From: Nocardia beijingensis NBRC 16342
GTDB lineage: Bacteria; Actinomycetota; Actinomycetes; Mycobacteriales; Mycobacteriaceae
Assembly (NCBI RefSeq): GCF_001612785.1
Contig: NZ_BDBC01000017.1
Span: 62,001 to 126,000, forward strand
Length of the DNA stretch: 64,000 nucleotides
Direction of reading: 5' to 3'
Shown one piece after another: positions 43,001 through 51,673 of the stretch. Each line of letters starts with the position of its first letter. Within the stretch, counting starts at the first letter, position 1. Under the pieces are notes generated by a model that ran no database searches, was not told the origin of the DNA, and saw only the letters and a program-made list of their open reading frames with translations. The position numbers and the translations under genes were made by a program.

Positions 43001-45472
43001 TCAGCAAGCCGACAGCAGCGCACGCACGCTTTCGTCGGCCAGACGATCGGCTCGGTCGCGGGAGACCGCCGGCTCGACGTAGCCGATGTTGAGGGACAGC
43101 TGGTTGTGCGTCGCGTTGGCGGTCGCCATGATGAAGCCGCTGACGGACATGCCGGAGACGAATTGCGCGCCCTCCAGCTGCCAGGAGCCGATCTTGTCCG
43201 GGAACGGGTAGTCGCCCAGGTAGGTCATACAGAGATGACCGGGGCCGCGGGTGTCCATGAGTTTCACCGTGGACGCGCTCGCGGCCACCGATTTCGGCGC
43301 GGCCACCTTCAGCAGGTTCAACGCGGACAGGTGGTCGCGCCGGTCCATTCTGGCGCCGTACTCGCGCTCGATCTCGGCGGCGATCTCCCACAGCGATGCC
43401 CACGGCGCGTACTTGGCCGGAGTGGCGATCATGCCCTGATAGGTGCCCACTTCGGTGTCGCCGGCGGCGCCGCCGAGGTGGTCACGGAAGTTGACCGAGC
43501 TGCCGACGGTGTACCAGGCGGCCTGCTCGGTGCCCGCTTCCCTGGCCGCGGCGATCAGCAGCGCCGCGGAGAGTGCGGCCTGCAGGCCGACGCCGTGGCG
43601 GGCGCAGCCAGCGGTGAGCGCGTCCAACCGGTCGGCGTCGAGGCCGCGGTGCACGACCCGGCTGCGCCGCTGCGCTGGCGGCGCCAGCCTGGTCGGCTCC
43701 AGCCTGCGCGGCTTGCGCAGCTGCGACTTCTGGTCGCGCAAGAACGAACCCGCGGTGCGCAGCGCACCGCCAGCGCCTTGGAAGCGCGGCGGGAACAGTT
43801 CCTCCGGCCCCGGCCGGACCGGAGCGGGCGCGACATCGCCTCCTTCCCCTGCGGCCGCCTGGAGCACCTGCTTGGCGACCGAGAGCGCGCTCTCGCCGTC
43901 GGCGATGGCGTAGTGCAGCGTGACGATCAGCTCGTTGGTGCCGTCGGTCTCCTTGATCAGCACCGCCCTCGCCAGCGGGCCGGTGCGCCAGTCGAACGGC
44001 TCGCGCAGCTCCACCTCGTCGGCCTCGGCCAGCCAGTTCGTGCTGTCCTCCGATTCGATCACCCGCAGCGGAATCGGCGCTTGCACCGGCACGAAACGCG
44101 GTGCGGTGCCGTCCGGTTCGGCCGCGACGGCGACCCGCAGGAGCGGATGCCTGCGCTGCACCTCGTCGAGGCCCGCGCGGATCTGCTCGGCCTCGACGTG
44201 GCCACGGACGCGCACCCGCGACAGGATGTGCAGCGGCGCCAGCTGATCGGCGATCCAGTGCCAGCGCTCGACCGGAGAGAGCGGACGCGGCAGTCGCGCG
44301 GTCGGGCCGTCCGGTTCGGGAAAGGACATCGGCTTGCCGAGGTTACGCAGGAAGAATTCGGTGGGCGCGTGCCGGAAGTAGGTGTCGCGCACCCGCACCA
44401 GGCGCGGGTCGGTGGTCTGCTCGATCTTGGCCAGCGAGGCCGATCCGTTGACGAACATGGCGGTGCGGTCGGCGCGCAGCTTCTCGTAACGACGCAGGCC
44501 CGCAACCGGATCCAGGGAATTGCGCAGCACACCGGCCAGCACCACCGCGTCCTCGATCGCGGCGTTGGCGCCCTGGCCGAGGCTGGGCAGCATCGGGTGC
44601 GCCGCGTCGCCGAGCAGCGTCACCCGCCCGCGGCCCCACCCCGCCAGCGGCGGCCGGTCCTGCGCGGGCACGGCCAGGATCGCCGCCTCCTCGGTCTGCT
44701 CGATGCAGGCGCGCACCTCCGGCGCCCAGTCGGCGTACAGGCGCAGCAGGTCGTCCTTGCCGCCCTGCCAGTTCGCGGCCTCGTCGGCGGGCAGCGTCTT
44801 GGTGCCCCACCAGTACACCCGGCCGTGACCGATGTCGTGGATGCCGAAACGCATTCCGGTGCCCCAGAAGTGCGCTGACAACCCGCGCGCGACATTGGGG
44901 TGCTCGAACGGGATGCAGGCCAGCCAGCAGACGAAATTGCCGGGGCGCGGCGCGGCGCGGCCGTGCAACTGGGCGCGCACCACCGAGTGGATGCCGTCGG
45001 CGCCGACGAGCAGATCGCCCTCGGCGACGCGGCCGTCGGCGAATTCGACCCGCACGTGCTCGCCGTCGTCGACGAACCGGGTGGCCTGCGCGCCGGTGAA
45101 AGTCGGCGTGTCACCGATCGCGCTCAGCAGCACGTCGTGCAGATCGGTGCGGTGCAGTGCGACAGCGGGTGCGCCGAGCTGGGCGTCGAGCCGATGCACC
45201 GGAAGCACCCGGATCGGGCTGCCGTCCGGGTTGCAGAAGCGGAAGGTCTCGACCCGGCCGCCGCGCTCGAGCAATTGCTCGTCGATGCCGAGGCCGAGGG
45301 TGCGCAGTGCGTTGATTCCGTTGGCCTGCACCGAAAGCCCGAAGCCCTGTGCCCGCAGTTCGGTGCCCGATTCGTATAGTTCGACGCCGAATCCCGCATG
45401 CCGCAGGGCGGCCGCGGTGGTGAGTCCTCCGATCCCTGCCCCGAGAACGACAACCTTGATCGGACTGCTCAT
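43001..45472 (-). CDS. Flavin monooxygenase fused to condensation/acyltransferase-like domain
   Basis: 823 residues. Residues 1-385 are a class A FAD monooxygenase (PHBH type): GAGIGG dinucleotide motif 11-16, GADGIHSVVR (157-166), and GDAAHPMLPSLGQGANAAIEDA (288-309). Such enzymes hydroxylate aromatic or conjugated substrates using NAD(P)H. From about 395 to the end is a PapA/NRPS-condensation-like acyltransferase fold (LSPVERWHWI, HPLLRVAV, and NFRDHL later). Its HHxxxDG motif reads HYAIADG (520-526), so the catalytic second histidine is tyrosine. ATG 45472 with AGG upstream. Same strand as the NRPS, 172 bp apart; the pair probably belongs to one pathway. Fusion supported by one continuous frame. 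Confidence 0.88.
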   Translation of the reverse strand: MSSPIKVVVLGAGIGGLTTAAALRHAGFGVELYESGTELRAQGFGLSVQANGINALRTLGLGIDEQLLERGGRVETFRFCNPDGSPIRVLPVHRLDAQLGAPAVALHRTDLHDVLLSAIGDTPTFTGAQATRFVDDGEHVRVEFADGRVAEGDLLVGADGIHSVVRAQLHGRAAPRPGNFVCWLACIPFEHPNVARGLSAHFWGTGMRFGIHDIGHGRVYWWGTKTLPADEAANWQGGKDDLLRLYADWAPEVRACIEQTEEAAILAVPAQDRPPLAGWGRGRVTLLGDAAHPMLPSLGQGANAAIEDAVVLAGVLRNSLDPVAGLRRYEKLRADRTAMFVNGSASLAKIEQTTDPRLVRVRDTYFRHAPTEFFLRNLGKPMSFPEPDGPTARLPRPLSPVERWHWIADQLAPLHILSRVRVRGHVEAEQIRAGLDEVQRRHPLLRVAVAAEPDGTAPRFVPVQAPIPLRVIESEDSTNWLAEADEVELREPFDWRTGPLARAVLIKETDGTNELIVTLHYAIADGESALSVAKQVLQAAAGEGGDVAPAPVRPGPEELFPPRFQGAGGALRTAGSFLRDQKSQLRKPRRLEPTRLAPPAQRRSRVVHRGLDADRLDALTAGCARHGVGLQAALSAALLIAAAREAGTEQAAWYTVGSSVNFRDHLGGAAGDTEVGTYQGMIATPAKYAPWASLWEIAAEIEREYGARMDRRDHLSALNLLKVAAPKSVAASASTVKLMDTRGPGHLCMTYLGDYPFPDKIGSWQLEGAQFVSGMSVSGFIMATANATHNQLSLNIGYVEPAVSRDRADRLADESVRALLSAC

Positions 45473-45786
45473 CGAACCTGCACTCTCATCGAACCACTCG
45501 ACGGCACAGGTGCTTCGTGCCGCGACGCGGCCCGCGGGCCACACTGCCCGCGCGAAACCGTCCCGCTGAGCAGCACCGACCGAGGCCACCGTGTCGACCC
45601 CGACCAGGCAGGCAGCTAGGACGCCTGTGCCTGACCGTCCGGAAGCCTACCGCTACTCGGCGCGCAAGGCCGAGTTGAAGTGAGATTCACCGCATCATGC
45701 GATTGTGAAACGCAAATGTGTTGCAATGGTGCATAATTCGCCCTCCGCGCACCACGTTCGCCCTCGATTCCGGCTCGTCGCCGGGC
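45473..45786. other. 314-bp intergenic region upstream of the biosynthetic locus
   Basis: Lies between the RNase HI gene stop and the monooxygenase fusion start, both on the minus strand. It holds an AT-rich island (about 45680-45740) with two imperfect palindromes: TGCGATT-gtg-AAACGCA (45698-45714) and TGCA-atgg-TGCA (45722-45733). This is the likely promoter/operator region of the NRPS locus. No gene seen. Confidence 0.5.
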
Positions 45787-46968
45787 TCAGAGGTAGGACG
45801 TATCGTTCACCAGCCGCACCGAAGACCCGCCGTCGGGATAGAACTCCGCTATCGACAGCGACGCCAGATCCAGATGCAAGCGATACAGCAGCGACGGGCC
45901 CGCGTCGAGGGCAAGCCGCAGCAGCGTCTTGATCGGGGTCACGTGACTGACCACCACCACATTGGCGCCGGGATACCGCTCGAGCAGATCGCGCAGCGCG
46001 GCGTCCACCCGTGCGCGGACCTCCTCGAAATTCTCCCCGCCCGGCGCGGCGACGGTGGGGTCGCCGATCCAGCGGGCGTGCAGATCCGGGTCGCGTTGCG
46101 CGGCCTCTGCGAAGGTCAGCCCCTCCCACGCGCCGAAGTCGGTCTCGATCAACCCCTCGTGGATCTCGAGCGGAACCTCGAGCGCGGCGGCGGCCGCCTC
46201 CGCGGTCTCCCTGGCCCGGCCCAGCGGCGAACTGACCACCGCGGCGATGTCGCCTTTGGCGGCCAGCATTTTCGCGGCGCGCGCTGCCTGCTCGCGGCCG
46301 AGCGGCGTGAGCGGCGGATTGCCGCGACCGGAATAACGGCGTTGCAGCGACAACTCGGTTTGGCCGTGGCGAAGCAACAGCAAACGCGTGGGCCTGCCGA
46401 TGGCACTGGTCCAGCCGGGGCCGTGCCGCGCCGGCTCGGTCTGCCCGGCGTTCGCGTCCCTGACTTCGTCGATCCAGCTCGGCAGCTCGCGCTCGGTGGC
46501 CGCGAGGGCCGGGTCGGCGGCCTCCGTCGACGTGGTGGCGGCGGCGCGGCCATCGTCGGCTCCGGCGTCCATGGCCTCGTTCGCCAGCCGGTCGGCATGG
46601 GCGTTCTGCGCGCGCGGAATCCAGTCGTAGCTCACCCGGGCGAACCCGGCCGCGATCCTGCGCGCCTGGTCGGCGAGCGGAATCAGGGCCGCGTGCTTGA
46701 TCTTCCATCGACCGGACATCTGCTCGACGACCAGCTTGGAATCCATGCGCACCACGACCGACTCGGCGCCCAGCTCCGCGGCCGCCGCCAATCCCGCGAT
46801 CAATCCGCGGTATTCGGCGACGTTGTTGGTCGCGACGCCGAGGAACTCCCTGCGCTCGGCGAGCACCCGGACGTGGTCGGCGTCGTAGACCACCGCGCCG
46901 TACCCCGCAGGCCCCGGATTGCCCCGCGAGCCGCCGTCGGCTTCGACGATCACCTCGGGGAAACTCAT
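45787..46968 (-). CDS. Bifunctional RNase HI / alpha-ribazole phosphatase-like protein
   Basis: 393 residues, homologous to mycobacterial Rv2228c. N-terminal RNase HI (about 1-130): VEADGGSRGNPGPAGYG (first Asp), NVAEYRGLIAGL (Glu), MDSKLVVEQMSGRWKIKH (Asp) and AHADRLANEAMD (last Asp). After an Ala/Thr-rich linker comes a histidine phosphatase domain (about 195-393): LLLLRHGQTELS (phospho-His), SSPLGRARETA, ETDFGAWEG and VVSHVTPIKTLL. The phosphatase half may act in cobalamin side-chain synthesis, consistent with cobC and cobD nearby. ATG 46968 follows GGGGAG. Confidence 0.95.
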   Translation of the reverse strand: MSFPEVIVEADGGSRGNPGPAGYGAVVYDADHVRVLAERREFLGVATNNVAEYRGLIAGLAAAAELGAESVVVRMDSKLVVEQMSGRWKIKHAALIPLADQARRIAAGFARVSYDWIPRAQNAHADRLANEAMDAGADDGRAAATTSTEAADPALAATERELPSWIDEVRDANAGQTEPARHGPGWTSAIGRPTRLLLLRHGQTELSLQRRYSGRGNPPLTPLGREQAARAAKMLAAKGDIAAVVSSPLGRARETAEAAAAALEVPLEIHEGLIETDFGAWEGLTFAEAAQRDPDLHARWIGDPTVAAPGGENFEEVRARVDAALRDLLERYPGANVVVVSHVTPIKTLLRLALDAGPSLLYRLHLDLASLSIAEFYPDGGSSVRLVNDTSYL

Positions 46969-46999
46969 CGCGCTCCCCAGGCGACCGGTCGCGGCGAAC

Positions 47000-47737
47000 T
47001 CACAGCCCCGATTCCTTGGTCCGGACCAGGATGGCGCCGCACTCCGGGCAGCGCACGACCACGTCCGGGGCGGTCTTGGCGATGCGGGCGATCTCGCCGC
47101 GATCGAGTTCGATGCGGCACGCGCCGCAGCGGCGCGCCTGCAACAGGGCGGCGCCGACGCCGTGCTGCTGCCGCTGACGGTCGTAGATGGCCAGCAGTTC
47201 GCCGGGCAGCTTCGCGACCACGCCCGCGCGATCGGTCTCGCAGCGCGTCTGCGCCACGTCCAGATCCGCGAGCGCCTCGTCGCGCAGCCTGCGGGCATCG
47301 GCGAGTTCGTCGTCGGTCTTGCTCAACCGCGCGCCCGCGTGCTCGTGGTCGGCGGCGGAGGCTTCGCGCCGCTCCATCACCTCGAGCAGTTCGTCCTCCA
47401 GCACGGAGCGGCGGCGCTGGAGGCTGCCCAGCTCGTGCTGGATCTCCGAAAGCTGCTTGGCGTTCACCGTTCCCGCGCTGAGCAGGCCCTTGTCGCGTTC
47501 CTCTCGCTTGCGCACCGCGTCGACCTCGCCCTCCAGCTTGCGGATGTCGCGATCGAGGTCGTCCAGCACGATCTCCACGGCCACGGCGGCGTCGGAGTGC
47601 GCGTTGCGCTCGGCTTCCAGCCGCGCCACCTCCTGCTGCTCGGGCAGCACGGTGCGGCGGTGCGCGATCCGGGTCAGCTCGGCGTCGACGGCGGCGAGCC
47701 GCAGCAGCTCGGCCTGGATCGGGGGTTCGACATTCAA
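47000..47737 (-). CDS. C4-type zinc-ribbon, coiled-coil protein (Rv2229c-like)
   Basis: 245 residues. A long coiled coil with ERxAH, DAVRKREERD, LQHELGSLQRRRSVLEDELLEVMERR (about 20-180), followed by a C4 zinc ribbon: RRCGACRIEL then RCPECGAIL. Conserved neighbour of RNase HI and Nif3 in Mycobacteriales; proposed to bind nucleic acid. TTG at 47737 is preferred because AGGAG lies ten bases upstream; TTG 47746 sits only one base from that site. Its stop lies 31 bp upstream of the RNase HI gene start. Confidence 0.9.
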   Translation of the reverse strand: MNVEPPIQAELLRLAAVDAELTRIAHRRTVLPEQQEVARLEAERNAHSDAAVAVEIVLDDLDRDIRKLEGEVDAVRKREERDKGLLSAGTVNAKQLSEIQHELGSLQRRRSVLEDELLEVMERREASAADHEHAGARLSKTDDELADARRLRDEALADLDVAQTRCETDRAGVVAKLPGELLAIYDRQRQQHGVGAALLQARRCGACRIELDRGEIARIAKTAPDVVVRCPECGAILVRTKESGL

Positions 47738-47809
47738 CGCGGACAAACTCCTGGACGGGGTGGACGGGACTGGTGTTCAACCGTACCCCGCCGGACCGGC
47801 GGACCGGCG

Positions 47810-48454
47810 TCAGCCGCCGACGGCGCGGGTTTTGATGGCGTCGCGGGAGATGTAGACGTCGTATTCGCCCGGCACCGCGATCACCGCGTTGCCGTAGGCG
47901 GAGCGCACGAACGGCTGGGTCCACCAGCGGCCGTCGCGCATGTCGGCGAAGAAGTCGCGGTCGCCGTCGTTGAGGAAGATCTGGTTCTGCTTGGTCGCGA
48001 CGCCGTCGAGGCGCTGGCCGTACAGGCGGCTGATCCGGTAGCCGGAGTGGAAGCCGAGGGCGTTGACCCACGGTTCCAGCTCGACGATGCCCGCCTGCAG
48101 CACCCACATGTCGCCTTCGACCCGGTGGGTGAAGCGCTGTTCGGAGTGGTCGTCGTCGCCGTACAGGGTGACGTCGACGTCGAGCTGGTGTTCTTCCCCC
48201 GCCACCTGCTTGGCCACCACGTGCGCCGCTTTGATTTCGCCGGTCAATCCGAGATAGGTCTGCAGCAGGGTCGCGATCCACAGCAGCACCGCGGCGACCA
48301 GCAGCAGTGCGAGCCCACCCGTTCCCCGCGCGAGCAGCGGCCGCATCCCCACCCGCCGCGCGGCGATCAGACCGGAGATGATCAGCGCGACACCGACGAC
48401 CAGCAGCAGGATCAGCCCGATCTGCACGAGCCCGAAATCGACCGGGAAGTTCAT
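47810..48454 (-). CDS. Membrane protein with extracytoplasmic domain, hypothetical
   Basis: 214 residues. Two transmembrane helices, at about residues 8-31 and 46-66, separated by a short basic loop, then an extracytoplasmic beta-rich domain (DVDVTLYGDDDHSEQRFTHRVEGDMWVLQAGIVELEPW...). Not part of the mycobacterial gene order at this position. The start is ATG 48454. The unknown gene is inserted between the zinc-ribbon and Nif3 genes on the same strand. No domain recognised. Confidence 0.7.
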   Translation of the reverse strand: MNFPVDFGLVQIGLILLLVVGVALIISGLIAARRVGMRPLLARGTGGLALLLVAAVLLWIATLLQTYLGLTGEIKAAHVVAKQVAGEEHQLDVDVTLYGDDDHSEQRFTHRVEGDMWVLQAGIVELEPWVNALGFHSGYRISRLYGQRLDGVATKQNQIFLNDGDRDFFADMRDGRWWTQPFVRSAYGNAVIAVPGEYDVYISRDAIKTRAVGG

Positions 48455-48577
48455 GCGGTAGTTGTACCCCGCGCGAACCGGTCGATTCACCCGAACCGCC
48501 CATCCTTTCCCGGCTCGGCGCGGACACGCCCCGACACGCCGTTGCCAGTTCTGCGCCGGGACAACGGCTTCGCCGGG

Positions 48578-49699
48578 TCAGCCGGACGCGCGCACCGTCC
48601 ATGGGTCGGTGCGCAACGTGGACACCCTGGTCTCCAGACCGGGCAGGGCGGTTCGCACGACCGCTTCCGCCTGCGCGCACCAAGGGAATTCGGTCGCCCA
48701 GTGGGCGGCGTCGACCACGGCGGGCCCGCCCTTGCGCAGGTGCTCGTCCACCGGATGGTGGCGCAGGTCGGAGGTCAGATACACGTCGACGCCCAACCCG
48801 GTGGCCCTGCTCAGGTAGGAGTCGCCCGCGCCGCCGCAGACCGCGACCGTGTAGACGGTGCGGTCCGGGTCGCCCGCGGCGCGCACGCCCCACGCGGTGG
48901 ACGGCAGGGCGCGGGCCACGCGATCGGTGAAGGCGCGCAACGATTCCGGTTGCGGCAAGGTGCCGACCCGGCCGATGCCGAGCGAGGACGGCAACTCGGC
49001 GTGTTCCACGATGTGATAGACCGGGTATTCGCCCGGGTGTGACGCGCGCAGCGCGGTGAGCACCGCCGAGCGCGCTGAGCGCGGGGCGGACACCTCGATC
49101 CGGTCCTCCTCGACATACCGCAGTTCCGTCAGCGAGCCTTGGCCATGGGCGGTTTCGGCGATCGGACGGAATTGCTCGGTCGCCGGCACGCGCAGCGCAC
49201 GGTCGCAACAGTGCCCGCCCGCGCCAGCGCCGGCGGCGAACAGCGCGGCGAGCACCGCATCGGTGTGCGTCCGTGGCACCTGGATCACCCAGTTGTCGAC
49301 GGGAGCTTCTGGTTTCGCGTCCAGCGGTCCGGTCACCGTGAGACCGATGGTCGCGGCCAGCGCGTCGGAGACGCCGGGATCGGCGGAGTCGGCGTTGGTG
49401 TGCGCGGTGAACAGCGCGCAGCCGGAGCGGATCAGCCGGTGCAGCAGCGCGCCTTTCGGCGTGCTCGCCGCGACGGTGTCGACGCCGCGCAGCAACAGCG
49501 GGTGGTGCACCACCAGCGCCTGCGCACGCCAGTCGATCGCCTCGTCGACGACCGCGGCGGTCGCGTCGACCGCGAACAGCACCCTGGTCAGCTCCTCGGC
49601 CGGGTCACCGCAGACCAGACCGACCGAGTCCCACGGCTCGGCCAGCGCGGGCGGGTAGGCCGTGTCGAGCGCCCCGATGAGATCCGCGAGCGTGGTCAT
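48578..49699 (-). CDS. Nif3-like dinuclear metal-center protein
   Basis: 373 residues, the long Nif3 form with an inserted PII-like middle domain. Metal ligands are in VVHHPLLLRG (HHP), TAHTNAD, and in the C-terminal half DLRHHPVDE and DAAHWATEFPW (His and Glu). NIF3/GTP cyclohydrolase-I type 2 fold; function not established. Conserved between the zinc-ribbon gene and cobC in Mycobacteriales (Rv2230c). ATG 49699 is used with GGTGGACG upstream. Confidence 0.92.
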   Translation of the reverse strand: MTTLADLIGALDTAYPPALAEPWDSVGLVCGDPAEELTRVLFAVDATAAVVDEAIDWRAQALVVHHPLLLRGVDTVAASTPKGALLHRLIRSGCALFTAHTNADSADPGVSDALAATIGLTVTGPLDAKPEAPVDNWVIQVPRTHTDAVLAALFAAGAGAGGHCCDRALRVPATEQFRPIAETAHGQGSLTELRYVEEDRIEVSAPRSARSAVLTALRASHPGEYPVYHIVEHAELPSSLGIGRVGTLPQPESLRAFTDRVARALPSTAWGVRAAGDPDRTVYTVAVCGGAGDSYLSRATGLGVDVYLTSDLRHHPVDEHLRKGGPAVVDAAHWATEFPWCAQAEAVVRTALPGLETRVSTLRTDPWTVRASG

Positions 49700-50066
49700 C
49701 GTCCACCTTCCTTCGCTTCGGTCCTGCACTGTGCGGCGCCGGGTGCACTGCCGGACGTGCCGTTGCGTGCGCTCGCCTCGCTCGGGCACGCGTTCTGCGT
49801 GGTCGGGCGGTTTTCCGGCCCCGCTCCCCACGACGGACGCGGTGTTCGTGGCGCTGGACTGCGCCGTTCGTACTTGTTCGGCTGGATGCCCGATGCCGCG
49901 ACCACCATGCGGCAGTATTCCGGCCGACTCGACAGCAGGACCTCACCGAGTCGTGGAGATCGGCCACCAGCCACGAGACGTCCGGCACGCGAGATCCCCC
50001 TCCGGCCGGTGCGCTTGCGCGCGGGATCGAAGCATCGATCGACCTGGCACGGCCTGCGCCTCGCAC

Positions 50067-51107
50067 TCACCGGACATCCGCCGATCGGATCGCCGCGACC
50101 AGCCGATCGACCTCCGCGGGGCCGCGGACCGCGACGCGCAGATGATCCGGTCCCAGGCCGGGGAAGGTGTCCGCGCGCCGGACCGCGATCCCCGCCGCGG
50201 CCAAGTGTTTGCGCAGCAATTCGCCGTCCGCCACGCGCAGCAGCAGGAACGGGCCTTCCGCCGGAGTATGGACCGCCACGCCGAGGTCGCTCAGGCGCTC
50301 GATCATCGCGGCACGGTGCACGGCGAGCGTCTCGGCACGGCGCTCGGACTCGGCCACGGCGGCCGGGCTCGCGGTGGCCGTGATCGCCTCCAGTTGCAGC
50401 GTGCCCAGCGGCCAGTGCGGACGCCCGTGGCCCAGACGCGCCAGCACCTCGGGCGCGCCGAGGAAATAGCCGCAGCGCAGCCCCGCCAGCGCCCACGTCT
50501 TGGTGAGGCTGCGCAGGACGAGCAGGTCGGGCGCGGGGTCGGCGGCGAGGGATTCCGGCTCACCGCCCACCGCGTCGGCGAAGGCCTCGTCGACCACGAC
50601 GACGCGACCTGGCCTGCGCAGGGCGCGGATGGTGCCGGCCGGGTGCAGCACCGAGGTCGGATTGGTCGGGTTCCCGAGCACCACCAAATCGGCTTCGGCG
50701 GGCACCGCGGCCGGGTCCAGCCGGTAGGGCGGTTCCAGGACCACCCTGATGACGGGGATGCCTGACTCCCGCAGCGCGAGTTCGGGTTCGGTGAACGACG
50801 GATGCACCACCGCGGCCGACCGCGGCGCGAGACGGGGCAGCATGGCGAAGCCTTCCGCGGCGCCGGCCAGCAGCAACACCTCCTCGGGAGCGCGGCCGTG
50901 CCGGGCCGCCACCGCGCGGCGGGCCGCTTCGGCGTCCTCGGCGCTCGGATAGCGCCCCAGATCGGACAGGCGCGCGGCCAGACGCCGCCGCAGCCATTCC
51001 GGCGGCGCGTCACCCTGCACGTTCACCGCGAAATCGAGCATGCCGGGCCGGGCGTCCACGTCGCCGTGGTGACGCAGTTTCGCTCGATCGACGGTGTCCT
51101 CGGCCAC
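50067..51107 (-). CDS. cobC: CobC-like aminotransferase / threonine-phosphate decarboxylase
   Basis: 346 residues from GTG 51107. Fold type I PLP enzyme related to histidinol-phosphate aminotransferase: VNVQGDAPPEWL N-terminal arm, NPTNPTSVL, VVDEAFADAV and the PLP-lysine motif SLTKTWALAGLRCGY. The mycobacterial homologue Rv2231c is annotated CobC, which provides (R)-1-amino-2-propanol phosphate for the cobalamin loop. That role is supported by cobD 2.5 kb away and the ribazole-phosphatase-like gene upstream. A frame extension to 51686 has no protein-like composition. Confidence 0.88.
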   Translation of the reverse strand: MAEDTVDRAKLRHHGDVDARPGMLDFAVNVQGDAPPEWLRRRLAARLSDLGRYPSAEDAEAARRAVAARHGRAPEEVLLLAGAAEGFAMLPRLAPRSAAVVHPSFTEPELALRESGIPVIRVVLEPPYRLDPAAVPAEADLVVLGNPTNPTSVLHPAGTIRALRRPGRVVVVDEAFADAVGGEPESLAADPAPDLLVLRSLTKTWALAGLRCGYFLGAPEVLARLGHGRPHWPLGTLQLEAITATASPAAVAESERRAETLAVHRAAMIERLSDLGVAVHTPAEGPFLLLRVADGELLRKHLAAAGIAVRRADTFPGLGPDHLRVAVRGPAEVDRLVAAIRSADVR

Positions 51108-51151
51108 GAGACCACACCCTACGTGGCGGTCACGCGGCCGGACCGGCCAGA

Positions 51152-51673
51152 ATGGCAGGCGTGGGCCAGCTGCACGTCTCGTTCGTCTGTACCGGCAACA
51201 TCTGCCGCTCTCCGATGGCGGAGAAGATCTTCGCCTCGCACCTGTACCGGGCCGGACTGGCCAATCGGGTGCGGGTGAGCAGCGCGGGCACCGGTTCCTG
51301 GCACGTCGGCGACGACGCCGACCCGCGCACCAGCGCCACCCTGCGCAAATACGGCTACCCGACCGGGCACGTCGCCGCCGTGTTCGGCGCCGACCACAGC
51401 GACGCGGACCTGGTGGTCGCCTTGGACCGCTCCCACCAGCGCGATTTGGCCCGCCTCGGCGTCCCCGCCGAGCGGCTGCGGTTGCTGCGCGCCTTCGACC
51501 CCGACGCCGACGGTCAGGACGTGGCCGACCCCTACTACGGCGACGCGGCGGACTTCGAACTCGTGCGCGCCCAGATCGAGGCCGCCGTCCCCGGCCTGCT
51601 CGACTGGGTGCGCGCCGAGCTGGCGGCCGCCGACCCACCGGGTCTGCGACCCGTCCCCGACGAGCGACCGTGA
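51152..51673 (+). CDS. ptpA: Low-molecular-weight protein tyrosine phosphatase
   Basis: 173 residues. P-loop FVCTGNICRSPMAE (Cys nucleophile and Arg about residues 13-19) and the general-acid loop DPYYGDAADF are intact; RVSSAGTGSWHVG is the conserved second block. In M. tuberculosis PtpA (Rv2234) is secreted and paired with the kinase PtkA; the ptkA and Rv2233 equivalents are missing here between cobC and ptpA. ATG 51152, or GTG 51161. Its TGA overlaps the SURF1 start (TGATG), so the two are coupled. Confidence 0.93.
   Translation: MAGVGQLHVSFVCTGNICRSPMAEKIFASHLYRAGLANRVRVSSAGTGSWHVGDDADPRTSATLRKYGYPTGHVAAVFGADHSDADLVVALDRSHQRDLARLGVPAERLRLLRAFDPDADGQDVADPYYGDAADFELVRAQIEAAVPGLLDWVRAELAAADPPGLRPVPDERP

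Noticed and set aside
35587..45472. Assigning the NRPS locus as a siderophore (nocobactin/mycobactin-like) cluster
   Set aside because: Both condensation domains have HHxxxDG rather than a cyclisation motif, there is no salicylate or lysine-hydroxylation gene, and I saw no IdeR-type box.
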